NCBI RefSeq assembly: GCF_022012295.1
Contig: NZ_JAKLTN010000001.1
Span: 1,612,001-1,676,000, forward strand
Direction of reading: 5' to 3'
DNA: 64,000 nucleotides
DNA from: Dechloromonas hankyongensis
GTDB taxonomy: Bacteria; Pseudomonadota; Gammaproteobacteria; Burkholderiales; Rhodocyclaceae
The notes beneath the pieces were generated by a model, which searched no databases, had not been told where the DNA came from, and was given only the letters and a program-made list of their open reading frames with translations. This document shows, one piece after another, positions 16,219-25,704 of the stretch; position 1 is the stretch's first letter, and each line of letters starts with the position of its first letter. A program made the position numbers and the translations under genes.

Positions 16219-17145
16219 ATGGCAATGACTGGCGTACTTCGTCCCGGGCACGTTCAACTGAGAGTGCTCGATCTCAATGAAAGCGTTGATTTCTATTCGA
16301 ACGTCCTGGGTCTCATCGAGACCGGCCGCGATGCCATGGGACGCGTCTATTTCAAGACCTGGGAAGAGCGCGATCACCACAGCGTGATCCTGCGTCAGGC
16401 CGATAACGCCGGGGTCGACTTCTTTGCCTTCAAGGTCGACAGCGACGCCACCCTGGCCAAGCTGGAGAAGGACCTCAACGCCTATGGCGTTGCTACCAAG
16501 CGCATCGAGGCCGGCGACCTGCTGGAAACCCGTGAGCGCGTGCGCTTCACGCTGCCGACTGGTCACGACATCGAGCTGTATGCGCACAAGACCGCCATCG
16601 GCAACGAAATGGGCGAGTTGAACCCGGAAGCCTGGTGCGCCAATGCCGAAAAGGGCATCGCCCCGATCCGCCTCGATCACGCGCTGCTCTACGGCCCGGA
16701 CATCGAGAAGGCCCAGGCCATCTTTACCGACGTCCTCGGCTTCTTCCTGGTCGAGCACATCGCCCTCGATGACAGCCAGGATCTGGCCATCTGGCTGTCG
16801 TGCTCGACCAAGGCGCACGACATCGCCTTCGTTCGCCATCCGGAACCGGGCAAGCTGCACCACGTTTCCTTCCTGCTCGAAACCTGGGAGCAGGTGCTGC
16901 GCGCCGCCGACATCATGTCGATGAACCGCGTCTCCATCGATATCGGCCCGACCCGCCACGGCGTTACCCGCGGTACGACGATTTACGCCTTCGATCCGAA
17001 CGGCAATCGCTTTGAAACCTTCTGCGGCGGCAACTATGCCTACCCCGACCAGAAGCCGACCAAGTGGACGATGGATGAAGTCGGCGCCGCCGTGTTCTAC
17101 CACGACCGCAAGCTGAACGACCGCTTCCTGACGGTGGTGACCTGA
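16219..17145 (+). CDS. dmpB: Catechol 2,3-dioxygenase (extradiol, XylE/DmpB type)
   Basis: 308 residues from the ATG at 16219, seven bases after AGGAG. Two vicinal-oxygen-chelate domains are seen, with iron ligands H154, H215 and E266, matching XylE positions offset by one. It opens the ring of catechol next to the hydroxyls to give yellow 2-hydroxymuconic semialdehyde. It heads the lower operon, and its stop overlaps the next ATG (TGATG). DmpQ upstream is its probable reactivating ferredoxin. Confidence 0.97.
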   Translation: MAMTGVLRPGHVQLRVLDLNESVDFYSNVLGLIETGRDAMGRVYFKTWEERDHHSVILRQADNAGVDFFAFKVDSDATLAKLEKDLNAYGVATKRIEAGDLLETRERVRFTLPTGHDIELYAHKTAIGNEMGELNPEAWCANAEKGIAPIRLDHALLYGPDIEKAQAIFTDVLGFFLVEHIALDDSQDLAIWLSCSTKAHDIAFVRHPEPGKLHHVSFLLETWEQVLRAADIMSMNRVSIDIGPTRHGVTRGTTIYAFDPNGNRFETFCGGNYAYPDQKPTKWTMDEVGAAVFYHDRKLNDRFLTVVT

Positions 17146-17573
17146 TGCAAGTCGCCGTCAGCACACCGGGGATCACTGCCGAGGCAGCCTCCGCAGCCTG
17201 TGCGGCGGCGGTTGCCTTCGCGGCGGCGAAGGGCTGGAAAATCAACGTCGCGGTTGTCGACCGCGGCGGCAACCTGATGGCCTTCCTGCGCCAGCCGGGT
17301 GCCTACATCCACTCCATCGACATCGCCATCGACAAGGCCTACACCTCGGCCAGCTTCGGTTTTCCGACCAAGGCCTGGATGGGCGCCATCGGCCACGACG
17401 ACGGCATGAAGTTCGGCTTCTCCAACCAGCCTCGCCTGATCGTGTTCGGCGGCGGTTTGCCGGTGCCGGGCGAGGGCGGTGAATGGATAGGCGGTATCGG
17501 TGTATCCGGTGCCTCGGAGTCCGAGGACGAGGAATGCGCCAAGGCAGGACTGGCCGCCATCGGGCTGGCCTGA
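17145..17573 (+). CDS. GlcG/HbpS-family small protein (DUF336) in meta operon
   Basis: 142 residues. The DUF336/GlcG fold is recognisable from ALAAAVAFAAAKGW-like helix, VVDRGGNLMAFLRQPGA, the KAYTSASFG segment and the closing GGIGVSGA. Related proteins bind haem or corrinoid, and genes of this family are common in aromatic meta-cleavage operons, where their role is not settled. It starts inside the dmpB stop codon, which points to coupled synthesis. A part in protecting or maturing the iron-dependent dioxygenase is speculation. Confidence 0.85.
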   Translation: MQVAVSTPGITAEAASAACAAAVAFAAAKGWKINVAVVDRGGNLMAFLRQPGAYIHSIDIAIDKAYTSASFGFPTKAWMGAIGHDDGMKFGFSNQPRLIVFGGGLPVPGEGGEWIGGIGVSGASESEDEECAKAGLAAIGLA

Positions 17574-17597
17574 CAACGAAACCCAACAGAGGACAGC

Positions 17598-19052
17598 ATG
17601 AAACAGATCCTGAATTTCATTAACGGCGAATTCATCTCAACCGCCAAGCAGTTCGAGAAGCGTACCCCGCTCGATAACTCGCTGATCGGCATGGTGCACG
17701 AGGCCGGCAAGGCCGAGGTCGACGCCGCGGTCAAGGCCGCGCACGAGGCGCTGAACGGCCCGTGGGGCCGGATGACCGTGGTCGAGCGCACCGACATCCT
17801 GAACAAGGTCGCCGACGAGATCAACCGCCGCTTCGACGAATTCCTCGAAGCCGAATGCGCCGATACCGGCAAGCCGAAGAGCCTCGCCTCGCATATCGAC
17901 ATCCCGCGCGGCGCCGCCAACTTCAAGATTTTCGCCGACGTGATCAAGAACGCGCCGACCGAATTCTTCGAAATGGCTACCCCGGACGGCAAGGGCGCCA
18001 TCAACTACGCCATGCGCCGCCCGGTCGGCGTGGTCGGCGTCGTCTGTCCGTGGAACCTGCCACTGCTGCTGATGACCTGGAAGGTAGGCCCGGCGCTGGC
18101 CTGCGGCAACACCGTGGTCGTCAAGCCGTCGGAAGAAACCCCGCAAACCGCCACCCTGCTCGGCGAGGTGATGAACGCCTGCGGCGTGCCCAAGGGCGTC
18201 TATAACGTCGTGCATGGCTTCGGCCCGAACTCGGCCGGCGAATTCCTGACCACCAACCAAAACGTCAACGCCATCACCTTCACCGGCGAAACGCGTACCG
18301 GTGCCGCCATCATGCGTGCCGCCGCAGAGGGCGCCCGCCCGGTGTCGCTGGAAATGGGCGGCAAGAACCCGGCCATCGTGTTCGCCGACGCCAACCTCGA
18401 CGTCGCCATCGAAGCCACGCTGCGTTCCTGTTTCTCGAACTGCGGCCAGGTCTGCCTGGGCACCGAGCGCGTCTATGTCGAGCGGCCGTTCTTCGAGACC
18501 TTCGTCGCTGCGCTGAAGGCTGGCGCCGAGAAGTTGAAGCTGGGCGTGCCGAGCGACCCGAGCGCCAACATGGGGCCGCTGGTCAGCCAGGAACACCGCG
18601 ACAAGGTGCTGTCCTACTACGCCAAGGCGGTCGAGGAGGGCGCAACGGTGGTCACCGGCGGCGGCATTCCCGACATGCCGGGCGAACTGGCCAACGGCGC
18701 CTGGGTGCAGCCGACCATCTGGACCGGCCTCGACGACAACGCCGCCGTGGTGCGCGAGGAAATCTTCGGACCGTGCACGACCATCATGCCCTTCGACAGC
18801 GAAGAGGAAGTGATCAAGCGCGCCAACGACACCACCTACGGTCTGGCCGCCTCGGTGTTCACGCAGGACGTCAATCGTGCGCACCGCGTCGCGGGCAAGA
18901 TCGAAGCCGGTCTGGTCTGGGTCAACAGCTGGTTCCTGCGCGACCTGCGCACGCCGTTCGGCGGTGCCAAGCAGTCCGGTATCGGCCGCGAAGGCGGCGT
19001 GCATTCGCTCGAGTTCTACACCGAACTCAAGAACGTCTGCATCAAGCTGTAA
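17598..19052 (+). CDS. dmpC: 2-Hydroxymuconic semialdehyde dehydrogenase
   Basis: 484 residues of the ALDH superfamily. It shows GVVCPWNLPLLLMTWK, the NAD-binding FTGETRTGAAIM region, the catalytic glutamate in LEMGGKNP and the catalytic cysteine in NCGQVCLG. It oxidises 2-hydroxymuconic semialdehyde with NAD+ to 2-hydroxymuconate (4-oxalocrotonate enol), the entry to the dehydrogenative branch completed by DmpI and DmpH. Ribosome site AGAGGA precedes the ATG. Confidence 0.95.
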   Translation: MKQILNFINGEFISTAKQFEKRTPLDNSLIGMVHEAGKAEVDAAVKAAHEALNGPWGRMTVVERTDILNKVADEINRRFDEFLEAECADTGKPKSLASHIDIPRGAANFKIFADVIKNAPTEFFEMATPDGKGAINYAMRRPVGVVGVVCPWNLPLLLMTWKVGPALACGNTVVVKPSEETPQTATLLGEVMNACGVPKGVYNVVHGFGPNSAGEFLTTNQNVNAITFTGETRTGAAIMRAAAEGARPVSLEMGGKNPAIVFADANLDVAIEATLRSCFSNCGQVCLGTERVYVERPFFETFVAALKAGAEKLKLGVPSDPSANMGPLVSQEHRDKVLSYYAKAVEEGATVVTGGGIPDMPGELANGAWVQPTIWTGLDDNAAVVREEIFGPCTTIMPFDSEEEVIKRANDTTYGLAASVFTQDVNRAHRVAGKIEAGLVWVNSWFLRDLRTPFGGAKQSGIGREGGVHSLEFYTELKNVCIKL

Positions 19053-19063
19053 GGCGGCACGGC

Positions 19064-19888
19064 ATGTCGGCAAACTCTCCCGAAATCGGCCGCCAGATCG
19101 TGGCGGGCGGCATCGCCACCAACTACCACGATGTTGGTAGTGGGGCGCCGGTGCTGCTCATCCACGGTTCGGGGCCGGGGGTGACGGCGTGGGCCAACTG
19201 GCGGCTGGTGCTGCCGGAGCTGGCCAAGACCTGCCGTGCCATCGCGCCGGACATGGTCGGCTTTGGCTACACCGAGCGGCCGGCCGGTATCGAGTACGGT
19301 GTCGATGGCTGGGTCGATCACGCCATCGGCTTGCTCGACGCCCTGGGTATCGAACAAACCGACCTGATCGGCAATTCCTTCGGCGGCGCCATCGCGCTGG
19401 CCCTGGCCATCCGCCATCCGCAGCGCGTGCGCCGGCTGGTGCTGATGGGCAGCGTCGGCGTGCCGTTCCCGATTACCGCCGAACTCGATGCGGTGTGGGG
19501 CTACCAGCCGTCGCTGCAAGCCATGCGCGGCCTGCTCGACATCTTTGCCTACGACCGTGGTCTGGCCACCGATGAGCTGGCCGAACTGCGCTACCAGGCC
19601 AGTATCCGGCCCGGCTTCCAGGAGTCGTTCTCGGCCATGTTCCCGGCCCCGCGCCAGCGTTGGGTCGATGCCATGGCCAGCGCCGAAGCAGACATCCGAG
19701 CCATCAAGCACAAGACGCTGGTCATCCACGGCCGCGACGACCGGGTCATTCCGTTGGCCAATTCGCTGACCCTGAACCGCTGGATCGAGGATTCCCAACT
19801 GCACGTCTTCGGCCGTTGTGGCCATTGGGTGCAGATCGAGCACAACGCCGATTTCAACCATCTCGTCAGCCACTTCCTGGCCGATTGA
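19064..19888 (+). CDS. dmpD: 2-Hydroxymuconic semialdehyde hydrolase
   Basis: 274 residues from the ATG at 19064, 11 bases after dmpC. Alpha/beta-hydrolase fold: oxyanion segment LLIHGSGPGVTAWANW, nucleophile Ser in GNSFGG, acid in HGRDDRVIP and the final His in FGRCGHWVQIEH. It cleaves the ring-fission product to formate (or acetate from methylcatechols) and 2-oxopent-4-enoate, the hydrolytic branch. Both branches are therefore encoded in this operon. Confidence 0.95.
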   Translation: MSANSPEIGRQIVAGGIATNYHDVGSGAPVLLIHGSGPGVTAWANWRLVLPELAKTCRAIAPDMVGFGYTERPAGIEYGVDGWVDHAIGLLDALGIEQTDLIGNSFGGAIALALAIRHPQRVRRLVLMGSVGVPFPITAELDAVWGYQPSLQAMRGLLDIFAYDRGLATDELAELRYQASIRPGFQESFSAMFPAPRQRWVDAMASAEADIRAIKHKTLVIHGRDDRVIPLANSLTLNRWIEDSQLHVFGRCGHWVQIEHNADFNHLVSHFLAD

Positions 19889-19905
19889 ACCGAGGAAACA
19901 ACACG

Positions 19906-20688
19906 ATGGAAAAAGCACAAATCCTGCAACTGGGCGATGAACTCTACGAGGCGCTGGCCGCCCGCAAGACGGTCAGCCCGCTGACTTCGCGCGGCTTCGA
20001 CATCAGTATCGAGGACGCCTATCACATCCAGCAGCAGATGCTGTCCCGCCGCCTGGCCAATGGCGAAAAGATCATCGGCAAGAAGATCGGCGTCACCAGC
20101 AAGGTGGTGATGGACATGCTCGGCGTCTATCAGCCCGACTTCGGCTACCTGCTCGACGGCATGGTGTACAACGAGGGCGAGTCGATCCCGATGGATAGCC
20201 TGATCCAGCCCAAGGCCGAGGGTGAAATCGCCTTCGTGCTGAAGAAGGACCTGATGGGCCCCGGCGTCACCAACGCCGACGTGCTGGCCGCCACCGAAGG
20301 CGTGATGGCCTGCTTCGAGATCGTCGATTCGCGCATCGAGAACTGGAAGATCAAGATCCAGGACACCGTGGCCGACAACGCTTCGTGCGGCGTCTTCGTC
20401 CTCGGCGACCGCCTGGTCGATCCGAAGTGCCTGGACCTGACGATGTGCGGCATGGTGGTCGAGAAGAACGGCGAGATCATCGGCACCGGCGCCGGCGCCG
20501 CCGCCCTCGGCTCGCCGATCAACGCCGTGGCCTGGCTGGCCAATACCCTGGGCAAGCTGGGCATTCCGCTCAAGGCCGGCGAGGTCATCCTGTCCGGTTC
20601 GCTCGCCCCGCTGTTTCCGGTCACCGCCGGCGACAGCCTGCGCGTGTCGATCGGCGGCATCGGCGGCTGCTCGGTGCGTTTCGTTTAA
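19906..20688 (+). CDS. dmpE: 2-Oxopent-4-enoate hydratase
   Basis: 260 residues from the ATG at 19906 (MEKAQILQLGDELYEALAAR). FAH-superfamily hydratase/decarboxylase fold with metal-binding acidic residues in the KAEGEIAFVLKKDL and ACFEIVDSRIENW segments. It hydrates 2-oxopent-4-enoate to 4-hydroxy-2-oxovalerate. It is a paralogue of dmpH in the same operon, and the two probably form a complex, as shown for this enzyme pair elsewhere. Ribosome site GAGGAAA. Confidence 0.94.
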   Translation: MEKAQILQLGDELYEALAARKTVSPLTSRGFDISIEDAYHIQQQMLSRRLANGEKIIGKKIGVTSKVVMDMLGVYQPDFGYLLDGMVYNEGESIPMDSLIQPKAEGEIAFVLKKDLMGPGVTNADVLAATEGVMACFEIVDSRIENWKIKIQDTVADNASCGVFVLGDRLVDPKCLDLTMCGMVVEKNGEIIGTGAGAAALGSPINAVAWLANTLGKLGIPLKAGEVILSGSLAPLFPVTAGDSLRVSIGGIGGCSVRFV

Positions 20689-20698
20689 GGACCGCGCC

Positions 20699-21493
20699 AT
20701 GGACCTCCAGATTTCCGGCAAGAAAGCGGTCGTCACCGGTTCGACCGCCGGCATCGGCTTCGCCATTGCCAGCGAACTGGCCCGCGAAGGCGCCAGCGTG
20801 GTCATCAACGGCCGCAGCCAGGCCGGTGTCGATGCCGCGGTGGCGCGCCTGAAGGCCGCCGTGCCGGGCGCCCTGGTGGCGGGCTGCGCGGCCGACCTGT
20901 CAAACGCGGCCGGCTGCGAAGCCTTGTTCGCCGCCCATCCGCAGGCCGACATCCTGGTCAATAACCTCGGCATTTTCGATCCGTCGCCCTTCGAAGCCAC
21001 GTCGGACAGCGAATGGCAGCGCTTCTTCGATACCAACGTGATGAGCGGCGTCCGCGTTTCGCGCCATTACGTCGCCGGCATGAAGGCTGCCAACTGGGGG
21101 CGCATCGTTTTCATCTCCAGCGAATCCGGCATCAACACCCCGGGCGAGATGGTGCATTACGGCATGACCAAGTCCGCCCAGCTCGCTGTGTCGCGCGGCC
21201 TGGCGCAAAGCTGCGCCGGCACCGGCGTCACGGTCAATGCCGTGCTGCCCGGCCCGACCCGCTCGGAAGGCGTCGCCGAGTTCTTCGGCAAGCTGGCCGC
21301 CGAATCCGGTATTGGCCTGGCTGAAATGGAGCGTCGCTTCTTCGCCGAAGGCCGGCCGACTTCCATCCTCAAGCGAATGATCGATCCGTCCGAAGTCGCC
21401 GCGCTGGTTGCCTACGTGTGCAGTGCGCGGGCGGCAGCGACCACCGGCGCCGCCCTGCGCGTCGAAGGCGGCATCGTGTCCACGATTTGTTGA
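20699..21493 (+). CDS. Short-chain dehydrogenase/reductase inserted in meta operon
   Basis: 264 residues, a classical SDR: cofactor motif [16 protein letters not shown] (a variant of NNAG), catalytic Ser in FISSESG and YGMTK for the Tyr/Lys pair. It lies in line between dmpE and dmpF with short gaps (10 and 22 bases), so it is made with the pathway. The classical dmp operon has no SDR here. It might handle an alcohol or hydroxy side product of substituted phenols, but the substrate is unknown. Confidence 0.88.
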   Translation: MDLQISGKKAVVTGSTAGIGFAIASELAREGASVVINGRSQAGVDAAVARLKAAVPGALVAGCAADLSNAAGCEALFAAHPQADILVNNLGIFDPSPFEATSDSEWQRFFDTNVMSGVRVSRHYVAGMKAANWGRIVFISSESGINTPGEMVHYGMTKSAQLAVSRGLAQSCAGTGVTVNAVLPGPTRSEGVAEFFGKLAAESGIGLAEMERRFFAEGRPTSILKRMIDPSEVAALVAYVCSARAAATTGAALRVEGGIVSTIC

Positions 21494-21515
21494 AACCCCA
21501 ACAAGGAATAATCCC

Positions 21516-22430
21516 ATGACCCAAAAAATCAAATGCGCGCTGATCGGCCCCGGCAACATCGGCACCGACCTGCTGTACAAGCTCAAGCGCAGCCCCGTCC
21601 TCGACCCGGTATGGATGATCGGTATCGACCCTGAATCCGAAGGCCTCAAGCGGGCCGCCGACATGGGCTTGAAGACCTGCGCCACCGGCGTAGACGGCTT
21701 CCTGCCGCATGTGTTGAAGGACGAAATCCAGATCGCCTTCGACGCCACCTCGGCATATGTCCACGCCGAGAACACCCGCAAGCTCAACGCCCTCGGCGTC
21801 CTGATGATCGACCTGACGCCCGCCGCCATCGGCCCCTACTGCGTCCCGCCGGTCAACCTCAAGGAACACGTCGGTCGGCGTGAAATGAACGTCAATATGG
21901 TCACCTGCGGTGGCCAGGCCACCATCCCGATGGTTGCCGCGGTTTCCCGCGTCCAGCCGGTTGCCTACGGCGAAATCGTCGCCACAGTCTCCTCGAAGAG
22001 CGCCGGCCCTGGCACCCGCAAGAACATCGATGAATTCACCCGCACCACCGCCGGTGCCGTCGAAAAGGTGGGCGGTGCCAAAAAAGGCAAGGCCATCATC
22101 ATCATCAACCCGGCCGAACCCCCGCTCGTCATGCGCGACACCGTGCACTGCCTGACCGAAACCGCCCCGGATCAGGAAAAGATCACCGAATCCATCCACA
22201 CCATGATCAAGGAAGTCCAGAAGTACGTCCCCGGCTACCGCCTGGTCAACGGCCCGGTCTTCGACGGCAACCGCGTCTCCGTCTACATGGAAGTCACCGG
22301 TCTGGGCGACTTCCTGCCCACCTACGCCGGCAACCTCGACATCATGACCGCCGCCGGTGCCCGCACCGCCGAAATGTTCGCCGAAGAAATGCTCAAGGGC
22401 ACGCTCAAGCTCGCCCCGGTGCAAGCCTAA
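21516..22430 (+). CDS. dmpF: Acetaldehyde dehydrogenase (acylating)
   Basis: 304 residues from the ATG at 21516 ([20 protein letters not shown]). N-terminal Rossmann motif GPGNIG, catalytic cysteine in [10 protein letters not shown]. It turns acetaldehyde, CoA and NAD+ into acetyl-CoA and works in a channelled complex with DmpG, encoded 18 bases downstream. Ribosome site AAGGAA. Confidence 0.96.
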   Translation: MTQKIKCALIGPGNIGTDLLYKLKRSPVLDPVWMIGIDPESEGLKRAADMGLKTCATGVDGFLPHVLKDEIQIAFDATSAYVHAENTRKLNALGVLMIDLTPAAIGPYCVPPVNLKEHVGRREMNVNMVTCGGQATIPMVAAVSRVQPVAYGEIVATVSSKSAGPGTRKNIDEFTRTTAGAVEKVGGAKKGKAIIIINPAEPPLVMRDTVHCLTETAPDQEKITESIHTMIKEVQKYVPGYRLVNGPVFDGNRVSVYMEVTGLGDFLPTYAGNLDIMTAAGARTAEMFAEEMLKGTLKLAPVQA

Positions 22431-22448
22431 GGAATAGGAGAAAACAAA

Positions 22449-23477
22449 ATGACCCTCAAAGGCAAAAAAGTCACCGTCCATGACATGACGCTGCGCGACG
22501 GCATGCACCCCAAGCGCCACCTGATGACCCTCGACCAGATGGTCAGCATCGCCACCGGACTCGACGCCGCCGGCGTGCCGCTCATCGAAGTCACCCACGG
22601 CGATGGCCTCGGCGGCTCCTCGGTCAACTACGGCTTCCCGGCCCACACCGACGAGGAATACCTCGGCGCCGTCATCCCCAGGATGAAGAACGCCAAGGTT
22701 TCCGCCCTGCTGCTCCCCGGCATCGGCACCGTCGACCACCTCAAGATGGCCAGAGACCTCGGCGTCCACACCATCCGCGTCGCCACCCACTGCACCGAAG
22801 CCGACGTCTCCGAGCAGCACATCACCATGGCCCGCAAGCTGGACATGGACACCGTCGGCTTCCTGATGATGGCCCACATGAACAGTGCCGACGGCCTGGT
22901 CAAGCAGGCCAAGCTGATGGAGTCCTACGGGGCCAACTGCATCTACGTCACCGATTCGGCCGGCCACCTGCTGCCGGAAGGCGTCAAGGAACGTCTGTCT
23001 GCCGTCCGCGCAGCCCTGAAACCGGAAACCGAACTCGGCTTCCACGGCCACCACAACCTGGCCATGGGCGTCGCCAACTCCATCGCCGCCATCGAAGTCG
23101 GCGCCAACCGCATCGATGCGGCAGCCGCCGGCTTGGGTGCCGGGGCCGGCAACACGCCGATGGAAGTCTTCATCGCCGTGTGCAGCCTGATGGGCATCGA
23201 GACCGGGGTCGATGTTGCCAAGATCACCGACGTCGCCGAAGACCTCGTCGTCCCGATGATGGATTTCCCGATCCGCATCGACCGCGATGCGCTGACCCTG
23301 GGCTACGCCGGGGTCTATGGCTCCTTCCTGCTTTTCGCCAAGCGCGCCAGCGCCAAGTACGGCGTGCCGGCGCGCGACATCCTGGTCGAACTGGGCCGTC
23401 GCGGTATGGTCGGCGGCCAGGAAGACATGATTGAAGACACCGCCATCACCATGGCACGCGAACGGGGATTGATCTAA
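22449..23477 (+). CDS. dmpG: 4-Hydroxy-2-oxovalerate aldolase
   Basis: 342 residues, a DRE-TIM type barrel: [15 protein letters not shown] holds the metal-binding Asp and catalytic region, [14 protein letters not shown] the metal-binding histidines. It splits 4-hydroxy-2-oxovalerate into pyruvate and acetaldehyde, handing acetaldehyde to DmpF through a tunnel. Its stop overlaps the dmpH start (TAATGA). Confidence 0.96.
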   Translation: MTLKGKKVTVHDMTLRDGMHPKRHLMTLDQMVSIATGLDAAGVPLIEVTHGDGLGGSSVNYGFPAHTDEEYLGAVIPRMKNAKVSALLLPGIGTVDHLKMARDLGVHTIRVATHCTEADVSEQHITMARKLDMDTVGFLMMAHMNSADGLVKQAKLMESYGANCIYVTDSAGHLLPEGVKERLSAVRAALKPETELGFHGHHNLAMGVANSIAAIEVGANRIDAAAAGLGAGAGNTPMEVFIAVCSLMGIETGVDVAKITDVAEDLVVPMMDFPIRIDRDALTLGYAGVYGSFLLFAKRASAKYGVPARDILVELGRRGMVGGQEDMIEDTAITMARERGLI

Positions 23478-24265
23478 TGAACCTCAACCAGAACACCATC
23501 GTCGGCCTCGCCGAGCTGCTCGAAACCGCCGAACTGCAGGCGCACGATGTCGTCAAGATCACCGATGCCCATCCGGAAATGGATTGGGACGACGCCTACG
23601 CCATCCAGAACGAAATCCTGCGTCGCAAGCTGGCGCGCGGCAACCGCGTGGTCGGCTTGAAATGCGGCCTGACCTCGCGCGCCAAGATGAAGCAGATGGG
23701 CGTTGAGACGCCGTGCTTCGGCTTCCTGGTCGACTACTTCACGGTGCCGGATGGCGGCGAGGTGAAGATCAAGGAACTGATCCACCCCAAGGTCGAGCCG
23801 GAAATCGCCTTCGTGCTGAACCGGCCGCTCAGCGGGCCGGGTTGCCATGTCGGCGCCGTGCTCGCCGCCACCGACTTCGTGATGCCGGGCATCGAGGTCA
23901 TCGACTCGCGCTATCGCGATTTCAAGTTCGACCTGAAGAGCGTCATCGCCGACAACTGCTCGTCCTCGCGCTATGTACTGGGCGGCATGGCGGTGCCGGT
24001 CGCCGACCTCGATCTGCGCACCCTGGGCGTGGTCATGGAGAAGAACGGCCAGACCGTCGCCATCGGCGCCGGCGCCGCCGTGCTCGGCCATCCGGCGGCG
24101 GCCATCGCCATGCTGGCCAACCATCTGGGCGAGCTCGGCGAGGAAATCCCGGCCGGCACCATGATCCTGTCCGGCGGCGTCACTGAAGCGGTGTCCGTCG
24201 AGGCGGGCGATCACGTCAATCTGCGCATCCAGTCCCTGGGTAGCGTCAGTCTCAAGTTCGCCTGA
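23477..24265 (+). CDS. dmpH: 4-Oxalocrotonate decarboxylase
   Basis: 262 residues of the FAH-type hydratase/decarboxylase family, similar in length and layout to DmpE (KVEPEIAFVLNRPL, PGIEVIDSRYRDFKF). It decarboxylates 2-oxohex-3-enedioate to 2-oxopent-4-enoate in the dehydrogenative branch. Its first base is shared with the dmpG stop codon. Confidence 0.94.
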   Translation: MNLNQNTIVGLAELLETAELQAHDVVKITDAHPEMDWDDAYAIQNEILRRKLARGNRVVGLKCGLTSRAKMKQMGVETPCFGFLVDYFTVPDGGEVKIKELIHPKVEPEIAFVLNRPLSGPGCHVGAVLAATDFVMPGIEVIDSRYRDFKFDLKSVIADNCSSSRYVLGGMAVPVADLDLRTLGVVMEKNGQTVAIGAGAAVLGHPAAAIAMLANHLGELGEEIPAGTMILSGGVTEAVSVEAGDHVNLRIQSLGSVSLKFA

Positions 24266-24275
24266 GGGAGCGGCC

Positions 24276-24467
24276 ATGCCTTTCGCCCAAATCTACCTGA
24301 TCGAAGGCCGCAGCGATGAGCAGAAAAAGGTGCTTATCGAGAAGGTCAGCGCCGCCATGGCCGAGGCGCTCGGCGCGCCGCTGGAAAACACCCGGGTGTG
24401 GATACAGGACGTACCCAAGGCGCAGTGGGGCATTGGCGGCAAGACCGCCAAGGACCTCGGTCGCTAG
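24276..24467 (+). CDS. dmpI: 4-Oxalocrotonate tautomerase
   Basis: 63 residues. After removal of Met the catalytic Pro1 is exposed (MPFAQIYLIEGRSDEQKKVL), with Arg residues at the expected places (R11-like GRSDEQK, and VWIQDVPK). It interconverts 2-hydroxymuconate and 2-oxohex-3-enedioate. It is the last enzyme of the operon, 10 bases after dmpH. Confidence 0.95.
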   Translation: MPFAQIYLIEGRSDEQKKVLIEKVSAAMAEALGAPLENTRVWIQDVPKAQWGIGGKTAKDLGR

Positions 24468-24481
24468 CAATTCGGCATAAA

Positions 24482-24503
24482 GGGCGGGGCGCAAGCCCCG
24501 ACC
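24482..24503 (+). terminator. GC hairpin after dmpI
   Basis: GGGGC-GCAA-GCCCC within 24486-24499, flanked by GGGC and GACCC, 15 bases after the dmpI stop. No T run follows, so stopping may be Rho-assisted. Confidence 0.5.
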
Positions 24504-24522
24504 CATCTGCCGATTCTGGGTT

Positions 24523-24586
24523 GATACCCGACAGGTATCGGAGTAACGAGCAAATGGTATTGGACGGTATTGGCCGATGTCGGCCA
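24523..24586. promoter_or_regulatory. Palindromes upstream of the YCF48/RND transport operon
   Basis: Two exact inverted repeats occur in the 250-base gap: GATACC-N5-GGTATC (24523-24539) and TGGCCGA-TG-TCGGCCA (24571-24586). A half-site TCGAGATT (24609-24616) resembles the arm of the candidate AphS operator. These are possible regulator sites for the following operon. No clear -35/-10 or -24/-12 pair was found. Confidence 0.4.
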
Positions 24587-24718
24587 TTATTCGATCAATA
24601 AAAAAATATCGAGATTTTCTGCGATTCACGGGAAGCCTAGAAATCCCGGAATAAAGCAGGAGACGGAGCAAATCACGGGCGGGCCGCAACAACGGCCGCC
24701 CAGTAAGGAGGAGGTTAT

Positions 24719-25684
24719 ATGGGGCGGATATCTGCCGCACGACACTGGCCGCTCGGTGCCGCAATCGCCGGCCTGCTGCTGTCGGCCTGCACGCAAGCGC
24801 CTGACATGTCGGGCATTGCCGCCGAACGCGAGCGTTCGGTCAAGCGTTACGACATCAGCCAGGCCATCGCCGGCAACGGCCAGGTTATCGTGGTCGGCAC
24901 CCAGAGCGGGGTGGCGCTGCTTTCCCGCGATCAGGGCGCGACCTGGCAACGTCAGCCGCTCGGCCAGACGTCGCTGGTCGACATCGCGGTGTGTGCCGAC
25001 AAGACTTTCGTCGCCATCGACCATTACCACAAGGTGTGGTCGGCCGACGCCGAAGGCAAGAACTGGCAGTCGGTCCAGCTCGAGCAGCCGCGCACGCCGC
25101 TGGCCGTGACCTGCAGCCCGCAGGGCGGCTGGTGGGTGGCCGGCACCAATGCCGTGATCGCCGGCAGCGCCGACAAAGGCAAGACCTGGCAGGTAACCGA
25201 TCTCGGCGAGGATACCCAGATCACCGCCCTGCAGTTCGTCGACGCCAAACGCGTCGTCGCGGTGGGCGAATTCGGCCTGACCGTGATGTCCGACGACGGC
25301 GGCGCGAACTGGAAGAAGGGTCCGAAGATTCCCGGCGACTTCTATCCCTACGCCGCGCTGTTCCGCGACGCCCGCGAAGGCTGGGTGAGCGGCATTGCCG
25401 GCCAGATGCTGCACACCCGCGACGGCGGCCAGACCTGGCACAAGCAGGTCAATGCCACGCAGGCCGCGCTGAACCGCCTGTTCGTGCATGACGGCGTGCC
25501 CTACGGCGCCGGCAACGGCGGCATCGTCGCCCGTCTCGACGGCGACAGCTGGCGCAACGTCCCCTATCCCGATCCGCTGCCGATGTTCCTCGGCGGCGGT
25601 GCATCCCTGCCCGGCCAGGCGGCGGTCGTCATCGGCGGCCCCGGCGGCCTGCTGCGCGCCGTCGGCACGGCGACCAACAAATAG
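24719..25684 (+). CDS. YCF48/HCF136-like beta-propeller lipoprotein
   Basis: 321 residues. The N-terminal signal ends in LLLSACT, a lipobox. The rest is a run of repeats with the SxDxGxTW pattern (SRDQGATWQR, SADKGKTWQV, SDDGGANWKK, TRDGGQTWHK), the sign of a YCF48/sortilin-type beta-propeller. Such proteins often sit beside RND/MMPL permeases with DUF1302 and DUF1329 proteins, as here. It probably lies in the periplasm, attached to a membrane, and helps assemble or feed the transporter; that role is inference. Ribosome site AAGGAGGAGG is strong. Confidence 0.85.
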   Translation: MGRISAARHWPLGAAIAGLLLSACTQAPDMSGIAAERERSVKRYDISQAIAGNGQVIVVGTQSGVALLSRDQGATWQRQPLGQTSLVDIAVCADKTFVAIDHYHKVWSADAEGKNWQSVQLEQPRTPLAVTCSPQGGWWVAGTNAVIAGSADKGKTWQVTDLGEDTQITALQFVDAKRVVAVGEFGLTVMSDDGGANWKKGPKIPGDFYPYAALFRDAREGWVSGIAGQMLHTRDGGQTWHKQVNATQAALNRLFVHDGVPYGAGNGGIVARLDGDSWRNVPYPDPLPMFLGGGASLPGQAAVVIGGPGGLLRAVGTATNK

Positions 25685-25704
25685 ATTCGGGAGCGAGCAA
25701 CACC

